Shown: positions 27,331 to 36,079, counted from the stretch's first letter. The stretch is 64,000 bases of DNA from SIAQ01 sp964484265 (GCA_964484265.1 CAZAFH010000007.1:62001-126000); one strand, 5' to 3'. The notes: generated by a model not told the origin, from the sequence alone. Made by a program: numbers and translations.

Positions 27331-27525
27331 ATGCGCGCGATTCTTTTCATGCTCTTGCTGGCCGCAACCTGCACTGGATGTTACATGGACGAGCCGTTCG
27401 TTTACGATCAACCGCAGTGCGGCGGCCACGCGTATTACTCCACGCCGATCAATGCCGGAAACAACGTCGTTCCGGCAAACTACGTGCAGACGCAAGAGCC
27501 CGAAATGCTGCCCGCGAAGCGTTGA
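27331..27525 (+). CDS. Small putative lipoprotein
   Basis: A 64-residue protein. The N-terminus MRAILFMLLLAATCTGC is a lipoprotein signal peptide with possible lipidated cysteines at 14 or 17. The mature part is short, rich in Tyr, Pro and Asn, and ends EMLPAKR; no domain is recognised. The gene has its own strong promoter and ribosome-binding site, so it is a real, independently expressed gene of the envelope. Similar short lipoproteins are common in planctomycetes. Confidence 0.7.
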   Translation: MRAILFMLLLAATCTGCYMDEPFVYDQPQCGGHAYYSTPINAGNNVVPANYVQTQEPEMLPAKR

Positions 27526-27544
27526 CCTCGCCAAATCGCCCAAC

Positions 27545-28573
27545 CTAACGCAATCCCGTTGCCTTGTACACTTTCTCCATCGTTCGCTGGGTCTCGATCC
27601 GGGCGCGCTGGGCGCCTTCGCGAAGAATGTCCTCCACGGTATCCGGCTTGGCAGCGAGTTCCTTCCGCTTCGCGCGAAATGGCGTGAAGTAGGCATCGAT
27701 CTTCTCTTTCAGCATCTTTTTTGCGCCGCCGAACCCGATTTTTCCCGAGCGATACCTTTCCGCCAGTTCGGCCTTTTCATTGTCGGTCGCGAACAGGCTG
27801 TAGAGCGCGAAGACATTGCAAGGCGCCGGATCGAGCGGTTGGCCCATGGGGGTGCTATCGGTCTTGATGCTCATCACGGTTTTTTCCAGCGGCTTGCCCT
27901 CGGCAAAAATGTCGATCGTGTTGCCGTACGACTTGCTCATTTTTTGGCCGTCGGTCCCTGGAACCTTCGATTCCTTGTCGAGTCGAAACGTCGGGATGGG
28001 GAAGACGTCTTTCTCGAAAGCGCGATTGAATTTGCCAGCGATGTCAGCCGTCATTTCGAGATGCTGGACCTGGTCCTTGCCGACGGGCACGACATTGGAC
28101 CGCACGATGAGGATATCCGCCGCCATCAGGATGGGATAGGTAAAAAGACCTACACTGGCCTCGATGCCCTTGTCCACCTTTTCCTTGTAGGAGACAGCCC
28201 TTTCGAGCAGGCCCATGTTGGTGACGGTGGCCAGCACCCATGCCAGTTCGGCGACTTCGGGCACGTCGGACTGCCGATAGAACACCGCCTTGGCCGGGTC
28301 GAGGCCGAGCGCGAGATAGTCGAGCGCGACATCGATCGTATGCTGGCGCAGCAGGTCGGCGGCTTTCAGTTTTCGATTTTGCTCGACGGACATCTTGTCC
28401 GCCAGATCGCGCATCGTGGTTTGGGCGTGATAATTGGCGATGAAATAGAAGCACTCGCCCTGATCTTGCAGTTCGATGTGCTGTTTGATCGCGCCGAAGT
28501 AGTTGCCCAGATGCAGCTTCCCCGACGGCTGCACGCCGCTGAGGATGCGCGGTCTTTTTGCTGATGGTTCCAT
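27545..28573 (-). CDS. trpS: Tryptophanyl-tRNA synthetase
   Basis: A 342-residue class I aminoacyl-tRNA synthetase that charges tRNA-Trp in the cytoplasm. The HIGH-type motif reads HLGN (21-24, in GVQPSGKLHLGNYFGA) and the KMSKS loop is intact at 211-215 (GQKMSKSYGN). FIANYHA near 45 and the C-terminal tRNA-binding helices are typical of TrpS, and the length is normal. It converges on the small lipoprotein gene with only 19 bp between stop codons. Confidence 0.95.
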   Translation of the reverse strand: MEPSAKRPRILSGVQPSGKLHLGNYFGAIKQHIELQDQGECFYFIANYHAQTTMRDLADKMSVEQNRKLKAADLLRQHTIDVALDYLALGLDPAKAVFYRQSDVPEVAELAWVLATVTNMGLLERAVSYKEKVDKGIEASVGLFTYPILMAADILIVRSNVVPVGKDQVQHLEMTADIAGKFNRAFEKDVFPIPTFRLDKESKVPGTDGQKMSKSYGNTIDIFAEGKPLEKTVMSIKTDSTPMGQPLDPAPCNVFALYSLFATDNEKAELAERYRSGKIGFGGAKKMLKEKIDAYFTPFRAKRKELAAKPDTVEDILREGAQRARIETQRTMEKVYKATGLR

Positions 28574-28730
28574 GTTGTCGATTGCCGTTTCCGGTGTTTG
28601 ATGAGTTGCGTGACGCTAAAAAAATCCACAATGATGCCAAGCAGGAATCAACTTTTCCCCAAGGTTGGCATTCACGCCAATATCAATTCACTGTACACTC
28701 TCGGACAAAGCGTGGCCACGGAGGTTCGCG

Positions 28731-29510
28731 ATGGACCGCAAACGATTTGAGTTATTGGAGGCGATCAAGACCGGTGCCCAGGCGCGCGGCGAGGTTCGGC
28801 TTTACGTGCGAGGCAAATTGCCCGGCCTATTCGAGCAACGCACGCGCGAGACATGCGATCTGGCGAATCAGGCGGTTCAAGACGGTTTGCTCGAAATCAC
28901 CCGCGTTGAAACGGTCGGCAAAACCACCGTGGAATGGGTGCGCGTCACGCAGAAAGGCCTGGAGTTCCTGCTCGAAAGCGAATCGCCGATCCGCGCTCTC
29001 GAAGACCTGCGCGACGCACTCGCGGTGCATCGCGACGGCTTGCCCGACTGGGCGGCCAATCTTCAGGCGAAAATCGATTCGCTCTCGCGCGATGTCGCCG
29101 CCGAGATAAGCCACGTGCGTGCCAAACTCGATCAACTCGCCGACCGTGTTGACGAATCGCTATCCCGGCTTCGGATGACAAACACCGCGCCGACCACGAC
29201 GCCCTGGGCGGCCGACGCGCTGCGATTCCTCGAAAGCCGGCGCCAGGTCGGGCTAGGCACGCGTTGCCCGCTTGCGGATCTCTTCGCCGCACTGCGAGGA
29301 AAGCACCACGACTTGACGCTCCGCGAGTTCCACGCCGGCATCCGCCGACTGCGCGAGGGCAGCGTGCTGACACTGCATCCGGGTACGAGTCCCGATGACG
29401 CGCCCGGCCCCGAATTCGCGTTGCTCGACGGAGCCACGGTGTATTACTACGCCGGATTACCTGCTACAGACGACGAAATAATCTCACGCAAAGTCGCAAA
29501 GATAATCTGA
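28731..29510 (+). CDS. Coiled-coil protein of unknown function
   Basis: From the ATG at 28731 (GGAGG just upstream) this is a 259-residue soluble protein. It begins MDRKRFELLEAIKTGAQARGEVRLY, looks like a winged-helix domain up to about 80 (with TQKGLEFLLE at its end), then has a coiled coil (about 85-145, heptads around LQAKIDSLSRDVAAEISHVRAKLDQL). A second helical domain follows (about 155-259, RFLESRRQVGLGTRCPLADLFAAL). The last part resembles small winged-helix tails seen in planctomycete proteins. It may be a DNA-binding dimer, but this is inference from fold impressions. No signal peptide or membrane segment. Confidence 0.65.
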   Translation: MDRKRFELLEAIKTGAQARGEVRLYVRGKLPGLFEQRTRETCDLANQAVQDGLLEITRVETVGKTTVEWVRVTQKGLEFLLESESPIRALEDLRDALAVHRDGLPDWAANLQAKIDSLSRDVAAEISHVRAKLDQLADRVDESLSRLRMTNTAPTTTPWAADALRFLESRRQVGLGTRCPLADLFAALRGKHHDLTLREFHAGIRRLREGSVLTLHPGTSPDDAPGPEFALLDGATVYYYAGLPATDDEIISRKVAKII

Positions 29511-29606
29511 ACCAACATAAAATCTCACGTTCCTTTTTGCGTCATTGCGTGAGGCCTTCTGTTTCTCAATAACATCTGGCGGAACCGCTTCTTTTGGGCG
29601 ACTCAC

Positions 29607-31070
29607 ATGCCTGATCCTTTTGCGTCGAAACGCGCAGCAATGCTCGACGAATACTACGCCAAGTTCTTTCTTCTGGGTGGTTGGCTTGGCGCAACCGATA
29701 CCTACAAACGCACGATGTGGTCCGCCGTGCCGGACATCGCTGTCGCGCATGCCGGTTACGGATTGACAATGCGCAAGGGGCTACCCGAACCCGGCGCGGA
29801 GAATCAGCTCATCATGGCCGGCCACGAGACGATGCTCGCGCAGTGGTTTCATCGGCCGCTCCGGCGTGAAGACATCATCCTGGCTGAGAGGTGGTTTCGC
29901 GAAAACGCGACGGCCAAAGCGTTTCCAAGCGTGCTCTGGCAAGCAGTGTTCGGATTGCAAACGGGCGACGACATCCAGCTGCCGATCGACATCTGGGGGT
30001 TTCCGGGCGGGCAGACCTTTCTGCCTGGATTGCCTTGCTTGTTCTTTGAAGGAATGGGCGGTGCGATCTCCTACCTCGAACCCGCGATGTGCCGATATTT
30101 CGCGCCGATCCTGTGGGCGACAAAAGGCCGCCTTATGAAATTGGCGACGCCGCGCGACGCCGAGTTCGGGCTGCGCTCGGCTCCGTGCGAGACGCTCAAC
30201 ATCACGCTGTTGCTGGCACGCTACGTCGGCGGCGGCGGACGGCTGACCTCCAACGACACCGCGGAGTTTCTCTTCCCCGATCTCTTTCAATCGATCGGAA
30301 CCATCGGACACGAGATGATGTGCGCCGGTCAATCGTTTGATCGCACGCTTGGCGAAGCGGAATACGAGATGATGGACCGCTTCGTGTCGGCCATGGGCAA
30401 GGCGTCGCTCCTGTGCGATCTCGTCGATGCGGAATCAGTCGGCCTCGAAAACGCTCTGCGGGTCATTCGCAACCATCCCGAGACAACCGACGTTGGCATC
30501 CGCGTCGATTCGGGCGACATCGCGGCTCAGTGCGTGCTCTATTTCCGCAAAATGCGCGAGGCCGGCATTTCGCCGCGCACCATCGTCTTCGAGGATGAAG
30601 TCACGCCGGAAACAGTTCGCAAAGTATACGAATTTTTTCGTGCATCTACCGGTATCGAGCCGACCATGCTCTTCCCCGGCGCGGGCGGATACTGGTGGCG
30701 GCTGATTCATCGCGACACCGTCGCTGCCGCGTTCAAACGCAGCGCGACCGGAGAGCATCCCAACGTGAAGTTCTCGAATACACCAGGCAAGGAATCGCTC
30801 GGCGGCTACCTGCGCGTGCTCGGCAAGGACGACGCGCTGATCGTCGCCGATGCGTCGGAATCGATCGATGCCGAGCCGTTGTTCGTCAAACTCGTCGAGC
30901 AAGGCCGGATCGTTTACCGCGAGTCGTTCCAGGATCAAGCGGCACGAGCGGATCGCACCTGGGGCCGGTATCGCCGCGTCGTGCTATCGCCAAGGATAGC
31001 CGAGTACCGCGAACGCTTCAATGCAATGCGCGAGCGCGAAGTCGCGGCAGCGCGCGGCCGGATCGAGTAG
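29607..31070 (+). CDS. Nicotinate phosphoribosyltransferase family protein
   Basis: A 487-residue member of the nicotinate/nicotinamide phosphoribosyltransferase family, which feeds nicotinate into NAD with PRPP. Family signs are the early DEYYAKFFLLGGWL, TIGHEMMCAGQSF near 232, LLCDLVDAESVGLENALRVIR near 271, and GIRVDSGDIAAQCVLYFRKMRE near 297, where the DSGD loop binds the phosphoribosyl part. It is longer and more divergent than standard PncB, so another nicotinate-like substrate cannot be excluded. It lies upstream of argG in the same orientation, with a 72-bp gap. Confidence 0.8.
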   Translation: MPDPFASKRAAMLDEYYAKFFLLGGWLGATDTYKRTMWSAVPDIAVAHAGYGLTMRKGLPEPGAENQLIMAGHETMLAQWFHRPLRREDIILAERWFRENATAKAFPSVLWQAVFGLQTGDDIQLPIDIWGFPGGQTFLPGLPCLFFEGMGGAISYLEPAMCRYFAPILWATKGRLMKLATPRDAEFGLRSAPCETLNITLLLARYVGGGGRLTSNDTAEFLFPDLFQSIGTIGHEMMCAGQSFDRTLGEAEYEMMDRFVSAMGKASLLCDLVDAESVGLENALRVIRNHPETTDVGIRVDSGDIAAQCVLYFRKMREAGISPRTIVFEDEVTPETVRKVYEFFRASTGIEPTMLFPGAGGYWWRLIHRDTVAAAFKRSATGEHPNVKFSNTPGKESLGGYLRVLGKDDALIVADASESIDAEPLFVKLVEQGRIVYRESFQDQAARADRTWGRYRRVVLSPRIAEYRERFNAMREREVAAARGRIE

Positions 31071-31142
31071 TGTTTTTTCGCGGCTACTCGCCGGGGCTAT
31101 AAGATGATTGGAAAGTACCGATTCATCTGAAAGGCCGATTTC

Positions 31143-32387
31143 ATGCGAACCAATCTCTCGACACTCAAGGGCAAAACCGTCGCCTTCGCCGCATCGGGCG
31201 GGCTTGACAGCTGCACCATCACGCGCTGGCTTGTGGACAACGGCGTGCACGTCGTCTGCCTCACTGCCGACATGGCACAACCCGACGAAGCCGACTTCGA
31301 TTCCGTCCGCACCCGCATGCTCGCTTGCGGCGCACAGGACTACGTCCGCGTGCCGCTGCACGACGCCATCGCCGAGGCCGGCATCGACATCATCCAGGCT
31401 CAGGCGTATTACGAAGGCCGCTACTGGAACACCACCGGCATCGGCCGGCATGTCATCGTCGAAGGCCTCGTTGGCGAGATGCGCAAACGCAAAATCACTG
31501 TGCTCAGCCACGGCGCCACCGGGCGAGGCAACGATCAGGTTCGCTTCCAGCTCGTCACCAACATGCTCGAACCGACGTTCGAGGTCTACGCCCCCTGGCG
31601 CGACGAAGCGTTCCTGAGCCGATTTCGCGGCCGCAGCGAGATGATCGATTTTTGCAACGAGCGCAAGCTGCCGATCAAGGCGACGAAGGACTCGCCCTAT
31701 TCGACCGACGCCAACTTGCTCGGCCTGACGCACGAAGCGGGTAAGCTGGAGTCGCTCGAAACGCCGCCGAGTTTCGTCACGCCGGGCATGGGCGTGCATC
31801 CGACGCAAGCGCCGGACAAACCGGAGATCGTGACGATCCGCTTCGAGAAAGGCCGGCCCGTCGCCATCAACGGCCAGGCCGTCAGCGCGTATCAAGCGAT
31901 CACCACCGCCAATGCGCTCGGCGGCAAGCATGGCGTCGGCATCTGCTATCACCTCGTCGAAAACCGCTTCGTCGGCATCAAGAGCCGAGGCGTCTATGAA
32001 GCCCCCGGCATGGAGCTTTTGGGCTCTGCGTACTTTTACCTACTCCAGCTCGTGCTCGATCGCCGGGCACGCGAACTGTTCGATCAGCTATCGCTGATGC
32101 TCGCCAAGCAGGTCTATCAGGGTTATGGCTACGACGTGGCGTCGAAAGTCGCGCTCGACGCCGTCAAATCGCTGGCCCAACTCGTAACGGGAACAGTCAG
32201 CGTGTCGCTGTACAAGGGAAGCGCCAACTTCGCCGGCGCGAAGGACGTGCCGCACTCGCTTTATTCGGAAGCCAATGCGTCGATGGAGGCGATCGGCGAA
32301 TTCGACCACGCCGACAGCGAAGGCTTCCTACGCGTGCTATCGGTGAGCGCGCGAGCGCTGGCCGCCACGGGCCAGGTGCGGCGGTAA
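31143..32387 (+). CDS. argG: Argininosuccinate synthase
   Basis: A 414-residue enzyme that joins citrulline and aspartate with ATP in arginine synthesis. The PP-loop reads AASGGLDSC (16-24), a variant of the usual SGGLDTS. Other family blocks are present, such as YEGRYWNTTGIGRHVI near 90, HGATGRGNDQVRF near 121 and KDSPYSTDANLLGL near 178. Length and block order fit the longer ArgG class found in Gammaproteobacteria and planctomycetes. A TATAAG at 31098-31103 may be part of its promoter. No other arg genes are close. Confidence 0.92.
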   Translation: MRTNLSTLKGKTVAFAASGGLDSCTITRWLVDNGVHVVCLTADMAQPDEADFDSVRTRMLACGAQDYVRVPLHDAIAEAGIDIIQAQAYYEGRYWNTTGIGRHVIVEGLVGEMRKRKITVLSHGATGRGNDQVRFQLVTNMLEPTFEVYAPWRDEAFLSRFRGRSEMIDFCNERKLPIKATKDSPYSTDANLLGLTHEAGKLESLETPPSFVTPGMGVHPTQAPDKPEIVTIRFEKGRPVAINGQAVSAYQAITTANALGGKHGVGICYHLVENRFVGIKSRGVYEAPGMELLGSAYFYLLQLVLDRRARELFDQLSLMLAKQVYQGYGYDVASKVALDAVKSLAQLVTGTVSVSLYKGSANFAGAKDVPHSLYSEANASMEAIGEFDHADSEGFLRVLSVSARALAATGQVRR

Positions 32388-32454
32388 CGGATTGGCCGAT
32401 ATCAATGATGGAGGGTGGCAGTAAAATGGTCCTGCACTTATTCCGTCTTTTCTC

Positions 32455-32471
32455 AGGTGCGGGTCGCACCT
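32455..32471. repeat. Short perfect palindrome in the argG-deaminase gap
   Basis: AGGTGCG-GG(G)-CGCACCT type palindrome of 17 bp. It lies between argG and the small gene that ends at 32609; the rest of 32388-32608 shows no gene. Confidence 0.5.
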
Positions 32472-32608
32472 CAAGCCAAGTTGGCTCCGAAATGCGGACT
32501 CGCCAGTCCAAGCCGGCGGTCAGGCGAAACAGGATTAGCCTGCCACTGTCAATTTGAGAAGCATGCTGCCCAGGCTCAACTTTCTGCACCTGGGTCCCCC
32601 CCTACCGA

Positions 32609-32779
32609 TCATTTTTCAGAAAATCCGGACTTTTGAGCAGGTGGTTCGGTATCGACACCTGCCTTGATTTGAGCGGACCTGTTAATAATGATCTGGTAAA
32701 GGATATCTCGCCTAGGCAGAGCAGGCTTTGGCTCTGCAATCGGCTTTTCGACCACTTCTAGCGGTTTTTTGTTATCCAC
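32609..32779 (-). CDS. Hidden 56-residue protein overlapping the dCTP deaminase gene end
   Basis: A GTG at 32779 begins a 56-codon frame that overlaps the last 8 bp of the deaminase gene. It has a near-perfect ribosome-binding site AGGAGG five bases upstream, inside the deaminase coding end. The product is charged and Pro/Lys/Glu-rich at the start (KKPLEVVEKPIAEPKPALPRR), has a short predicted helix DILYQIIINRSAQIKAG, and ends SGFSEK. It has no recognised domain. The overlap implies translational coupling to the deaminase, so it may be an accessory or regulatory partner of that defence protein. It could also be a chance frame, but the spacing and signal argue against this. Confidence 0.6.
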   Translation of the reverse strand: MDNKKPLEVVEKPIAEPKPALPRRDILYQIIINRSAQIKAGVDTEPPAQKSGFSEK

Positions 32780-34229
32780 GTTCGCCTCCTGATAGTGGGG
32801 TTGGTGTTGTCACAGCGTCCTGGTTTTGGGCTTTGGTTACTTCCTTGCCACTCGACATTAAGCTCGTTGAGGACACCTCGACTCGGCGCAAAGCGTCGTC
32901 CATCTCTTTTGCGACACGTTCGATTCTCGACAGAAGCACCTTTGATTCTTGAGCCCCTATTGGCACCAATGTCATTCTTTGTCGGTCCTTGTCATTGAAC
33001 TTTCCGTGAGACTTCCGATCATCAGACTTGCTCAAAAAATAAGCGTCATACCGAGCCGGGCCTACGCCACCGTAAAGGTCGAACTGCACTTTCTTTTCGT
33101 CTCGTTCTCCGTACGGGTCGTTAATTGCGTCACCGTGCAGTTTTCGTGCCAGGCTCTTTTCATACGGCTCGAGGTACACCACTCTCGCAATGCCAGCGTC
33201 AATAATGTGTTTAGCACAACCGTGGCACGGAAAAGTAGTGCAGTACAATGTTGATCCACATATTCCCGGCGCTGCGGTTCGTGCGACAGTGATGATCGCA
33301 TCCATTTCAGCATGAACTGCACGGGTGAATTCAATTAGGTTCTTAATGCGAGAGCCCTCGACGATCCTTCGAACGTTGCCTCGCAGTTGATCACTACCGT
33401 CGCCGCTGAACAAACCTGCGTCCGAAAATTCCTGCATGAGCTCATCAATGATGAAGCGTTTTTCTTCGTCGTTATAGCACTTACCCCCGCTTGCCCAGCA
33501 CCGCTTGTCTTCACCTTCTGACTCGGGACCATAAAGGCCGCCATGGGCTTCCGGGACATCGTTGTGCCCGGTAGCAATGACTTTACCATCAGCATCAAAG
33601 ATGGCCGCCCCCACCTGCCTAGATAGACACGCGGACCTCGCCGCCGATTTGTACGCAACCTGCATACCGATTTCGTCAAGGCGTGGCGACTGAATCCCGA
33701 TTCCGAACACCAGCTTCAAAAGCCTTTCGGCTTCACTGGTGATTTCGTCCTTCGTGGCATAATCATTGGCAAAGAAATAATCTGCCCTCGTTACGGTCTT
33801 GATGGTTCTTTGCCCATGCTTCTCGTTCGCCTGTTCCGCATCAATCTCCGAAAGTTTCTGAAAATCATCTTCACTGAATCCTTTTCTGGAGACCAAGCGA
33901 TCCTTTCTCTTTCGGTCGCTGGCTACTACGCCGACCATACAAAAGGCATCTGCGAAAACTGCTCGCAGAAAGTCTACTTCATCTGGGTGCTTCAGGCTGT
34001 CAATTACGAAAGCCTGTCTTTTTACAAGCTCGCCGTTCGTCTCCTTGATGTGAGGATAGATGGCTTCGCTGATGCACAAACCTGCAATAATATCGTTTCC
34101 GTATGCCAGTCGCAGTTTATTGCCGCGATCCTGATATTCGCGCACCCTATCGACGGCAGACTTCGGCGGAATTACTGCCTGGTCTGCCGGAGTAACTTCT
34201 TTCTCAAGGAATTGCTGAGACTTTAGCAA
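32772..34229 (-). CDS. Anti-phage dCTP deaminase, 3' fragment (deaminase domain)
   Basis: The 485-codon frame from a TTG at 34229 encodes most of an anti-phage dCTP deaminase (AvcD-like), which depletes dCTP during infection. The zinc site of the deaminase domain is intact: H306-A-E308 in AVHAEMDA, and C335/C338 in FPCHGC. A further Cys-rich insert (CWASGGKCYND, 244-254) is present. The linker from the N-terminal domain (YQDRGNKLR, FVIDSLKHPDEVDFLR) is also here. The true start lies in the separate frame at 34232-34594: an inserted element splits the gene. The TTG lies inside that element's end. Base composition is more AT-rich than neighbouring housekeeping genes. Confidence 0.85.
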   Translation of the reverse strand: MLKSQQFLEKEVTPADQAVIPPKSAVDRVREYQDRGNKLRLAYGNDIIAGLCISEAIYPHIKETNGELVKRQAFVIDSLKHPDEVDFLRAVFADAFCMVGVVASDRKRKDRLVSRKGFSEDDFQKLSEIDAEQANEKHGQRTIKTVTRADYFFANDYATKDEITSEAERLLKLVFGIGIQSPRLDEIGMQVAYKSAARSACLSRQVGAAIFDADGKVIATGHNDVPEAHGGLYGPESEGEDKRCWASGGKCYNDEEKRFIIDELMQEFSDAGLFSGDGSDQLRGNVRRIVEGSRIKNLIEFTRAVHAEMDAIITVARTAAPGICGSTLYCTTFPCHGCAKHIIDAGIARVVYLEPYEKSLARKLHGDAINDPYGERDEKKVQFDLYGGVGPARYDAYFLSKSDDRKSHGKFNDKDRQRMTLVPIGAQESKVLLSRIERVAKEMDDALRRVEVSSTSLMSSGKEVTKAQNQDAVTTPTPLSGGERG

Positions 34230-34402
34230 CGTTACATGGGCGCCTGATGACTAAACGGGCAAATTGCCGAGGAAAGGCCGTCAGCGAGGCTGTCGGTTCC
34301 AAAGCTGACAACCCAAGGCGAACGCCTTCCTGAGTTGTTGCTCTGCCCGACGTTTTTTCGCCATTTTACCGCCAGAGTTCCATGTAACGATGCTATAGTC
34401 TC
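34217..34402. mobile_element. 186-bp MITE inserted in the dCTP deaminase gene
   Basis: The ends are 23-bp inverted repeats with two mismatches (GAGACTTTAGCAACGTTACA... at 34217-34239 and its partner 34380-34402). They are flanked by a perfect 8-bp direct repeat GAATTGCT at 34209-34216 and 34403-34410. The inside has a hairpin (near 34302-34347) and no coding capacity. The element is non-autonomous. Deleting it with one duplicate removes 194 bp and joins the two deaminase frames exactly. No second copy was noticed in the window. Confidence 0.9.
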
Positions 34403-34594
34403 GAATTGCTCATAGTTTTGCAAGAATGCGTCAGCAACATCAATCACGATTGTCTCGTATCCGAAAACCGCCAGCTGCTGCGTCAACTTGTCGCGCACAA
34501 AAGAACACCCACTACCTAATCTACCCGATATTGCAAAGACCAATAGCGGGCTAAACGCCGGCATTGAGACGGCGGATTTATTGGTGGCGACCAT
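34232..34594 (-). CDS. Anti-phage dCTP deaminase, 5' fragment (P-loop domain)
   Basis: The gene starts at ATG 34594 with AGGTGA just upstream. Its first 64 codons are genuine: LLVFAISGRLGSGCSFV is the kinase-like P-loop of the N-terminal domain of anti-phage dCTP deaminases, with Cys in place of the usual Walker A lysine. The domain continues to IDVADAFLQNYEQF. After codon 64 the frame runs into the inserted element and adds 56 unrelated residues before a stop at 34232. The uninterrupted ancestor would read YEQF-LEKEVTPADQ, 542 residues in all, the normal size of this family. Confidence 0.85.
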   Translation of the reverse strand: MVATNKSAVSMPAFSPLLVFAISGRLGSGCSFVRDKLTQQLAVFGYETIVIDVADAFLQNYEQFETIASLHGTLAVKWRKNVGQSNNSGRRSPWVVSFGTDSLADGLSSAICPFSHQAPM

Positions 34595-34975
34595 TTATTC
34601 ACCTGCAAAGGACAGAAACAGGTACCATGGGAACCGGAACAATTTCAGATGATCAAAGCTGCATAATTAGTGTACTAATGTCAATCATATTCGACAAGTA
34701 CGAATTTGCGGAATTTTCTCTCACCAGTTGTATTGAAAATTCGTCGGACGGCGTTCTACGGACCCTGCTCAAGGGAAGAAGACGAAAAAATCGTGCGCGG
34801 TTTACGCTTCAAGTCCACTCTTCTTCACTGGATCTAAAGCTTCAAAGACAGATTCCGACGGTGCCACGATCGCAATTTAACCGCGGATCTTTTTGGAGAA
34901 AGGTGCCGGGACTCTTTTGATAGGAAAATTAACCTATATATAGGGCTCCTGACACCTCTGGCACTTTTTTCCTTT
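34595..34975. other. Upstream region of the deaminase locus
   Basis: 381 bp without a supported gene. It holds a partial palindrome ATTAGT-GT-ACTAAT (34676-34689), a possible operator. On the minus strand TTGTCG and TACACT are spaced 17 bp, a weak promoter candidate. An inverted pair of GGTGCC/GGTGTC-type tracts lies near 34902-34967. In AvcID systems an RNA antitoxin is encoded next to the deaminase gene, so this region is where one could be sought, but none is shown here. Confidence 0.4.
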
Positions 34976-36079
34976 TCATTCCGGCCCATCGTCCGCCTTG
35001 AACGCCTCCGACGCATCGCGGCGTGGCTTTGATTTGTGTTTGCCGGACAGGTATTCGGCGAGCACCCGTGCATATTCCGGGTTGCGGAAGCGTAGGCGGA
35101 CTACGCCTCTTGCGGAGTCGCTCTTCAAGACGTAGGCGGGGCCGCGCGGGGCCAGGAACTGGGCCATGACGGCGACGACGATGAACATCAGCAGCAGGAG
35201 GCCGATCAGGAGCATTGATGCCGTTGTTCCATCCAACACGAAGAACGATGCAGCTCCCACGGCCACGAACAGGGCGATGACAACGAGGATCGTCGCGTTG
35301 GGGCCGCTGCCGGTTTTGGCGGCGCACGAGGCACATTGCGGGATCTCCAGGCCGTTTTCTCGCCACAGGATCGTCACGACGGCGGCGTGTTCCGTCGTCG
35401 CGGGTTGCAAACAGCCGCAGCAGATCATCGGGAAGGTATGTCGGCCAACCTGGAAATCCAGCCAATCCGGTTCGTCGGATGCCGAGGTCTGCCGTGGTTC
35501 CGCACGCTTTAGTTCGTCGGTGTCTTCGTCCAGCAGCAGCGCCGGCGGCGTACCGGGAGGCAGGTTTGGCGCATGCGGGAAATTGCGATTGGGCTGAATC
35601 AGGCTGCGCAGGCCCCATTGCAGCAACAGGATTGCGATGCCCAGGGTGATGAAAATTGCCGGTCCGCCGTAGAGGACGTAGGGTCGAATCCGGTCGCTGC
35701 CGAAGGATCCTTGCAAGGCCCATGCGGAGATCAAGCTGATGACGACGCCGAAGAAGGCGGTGCCGACGGCGAATTTCGTCAATGGGCGGAAGCGTGTTCG
35801 GCGATAGCCGCGCACGAGTTCGTCGCTGATCCAGTTGCAGTTTGGGCAAGGGACGAGTTCGGCTTCGGAGGCGAGGCGTTTTTGCAGATCGCGTTCGGAG
35901 GCGGAGGCGGCGGAGCGTTGTGCGCCGGCCGTGCCGATGCCATAGTGGGCGACGCCGCTGCCCGTGCCGATGCGGGCCAGTTCGTAGTAGTATCGGCAGG
36001 CGCAACGTTCGCAATCGACGCCGACGACCAAGGCGCCAGCGGATTCGGCTTTGAATTGCTTACCGTAATAAACGAACAT
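34976..36079 (-). CDS. Membrane protein with N-terminal zinc-ribbon
   Basis: A 367-residue protein of unknown function. It starts MFVYYGKQFKAESAGALVV; CERCACRYYYELARIGTGS (about 24-42) with CPNCNW (about 77-82) looks like a zinc ribbon. Four hydrophobic helices follow: about 103-122, 136-160, 264-283 and 286-310. A second Cys cluster (CCGCLQP near 220, CASCAAKTG near 248) lies between the helix pairs. This layout recurs in planctomycetes, but I cannot name a role. The last 50 residues are basic. It lies beside the interrupted defence gene, though nothing shows a shared function. Confidence 0.65.
   Translation of the reverse strand: MFVYYGKQFKAESAGALVVGVDCERCACRYYYELARIGTGSGVAHYGIGTAGAQRSAASASERDLQKRLASEAELVPCPNCNWISDELVRGYRRTRFRPLTKFAVGTAFFGVVISLISAWALQGSFGSDRIRPYVLYGGPAIFITLGIAILLLQWGLRSLIQPNRNFPHAPNLPPGTPPALLLDEDTDELKRAEPRQTSASDEPDWLDFQVGRHTFPMICCGCLQPATTEHAAVVTILWRENGLEIPQCASCAAKTGSGPNATILVVIALFVAVGAASFFVLDGTTASMLLIGLLLLMFIVVAVMAQFLAPRGPAYVLKSDSARGVVRLRFRNPEYARVLAEYLSGKHKSKPRRDASEAFKADDGPE

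Noticed and set aside
34230..34300. A simple sequencing frameshift in the dCTP deaminase gene
   Set aside because: The exact 8-bp duplication and 23-bp inverted ends fit an insertion better than a base error, and no single-base change joins the frames because stops occur in all frames of the insert.
34564..34920. A 118-codon plus-strand frame opposite the deaminase upstream region
   Set aside because: No ribosome-binding site, poor protein-like composition, and it overlaps the region that should hold the deaminase promoter.
34929..36014. A 361-codon minus-strand frame rich in Arg and Thr
   Set aside because: It is the shifted frame of the membrane protein gene 34976-36079, with typical high-GC codon artefacts and no domain.
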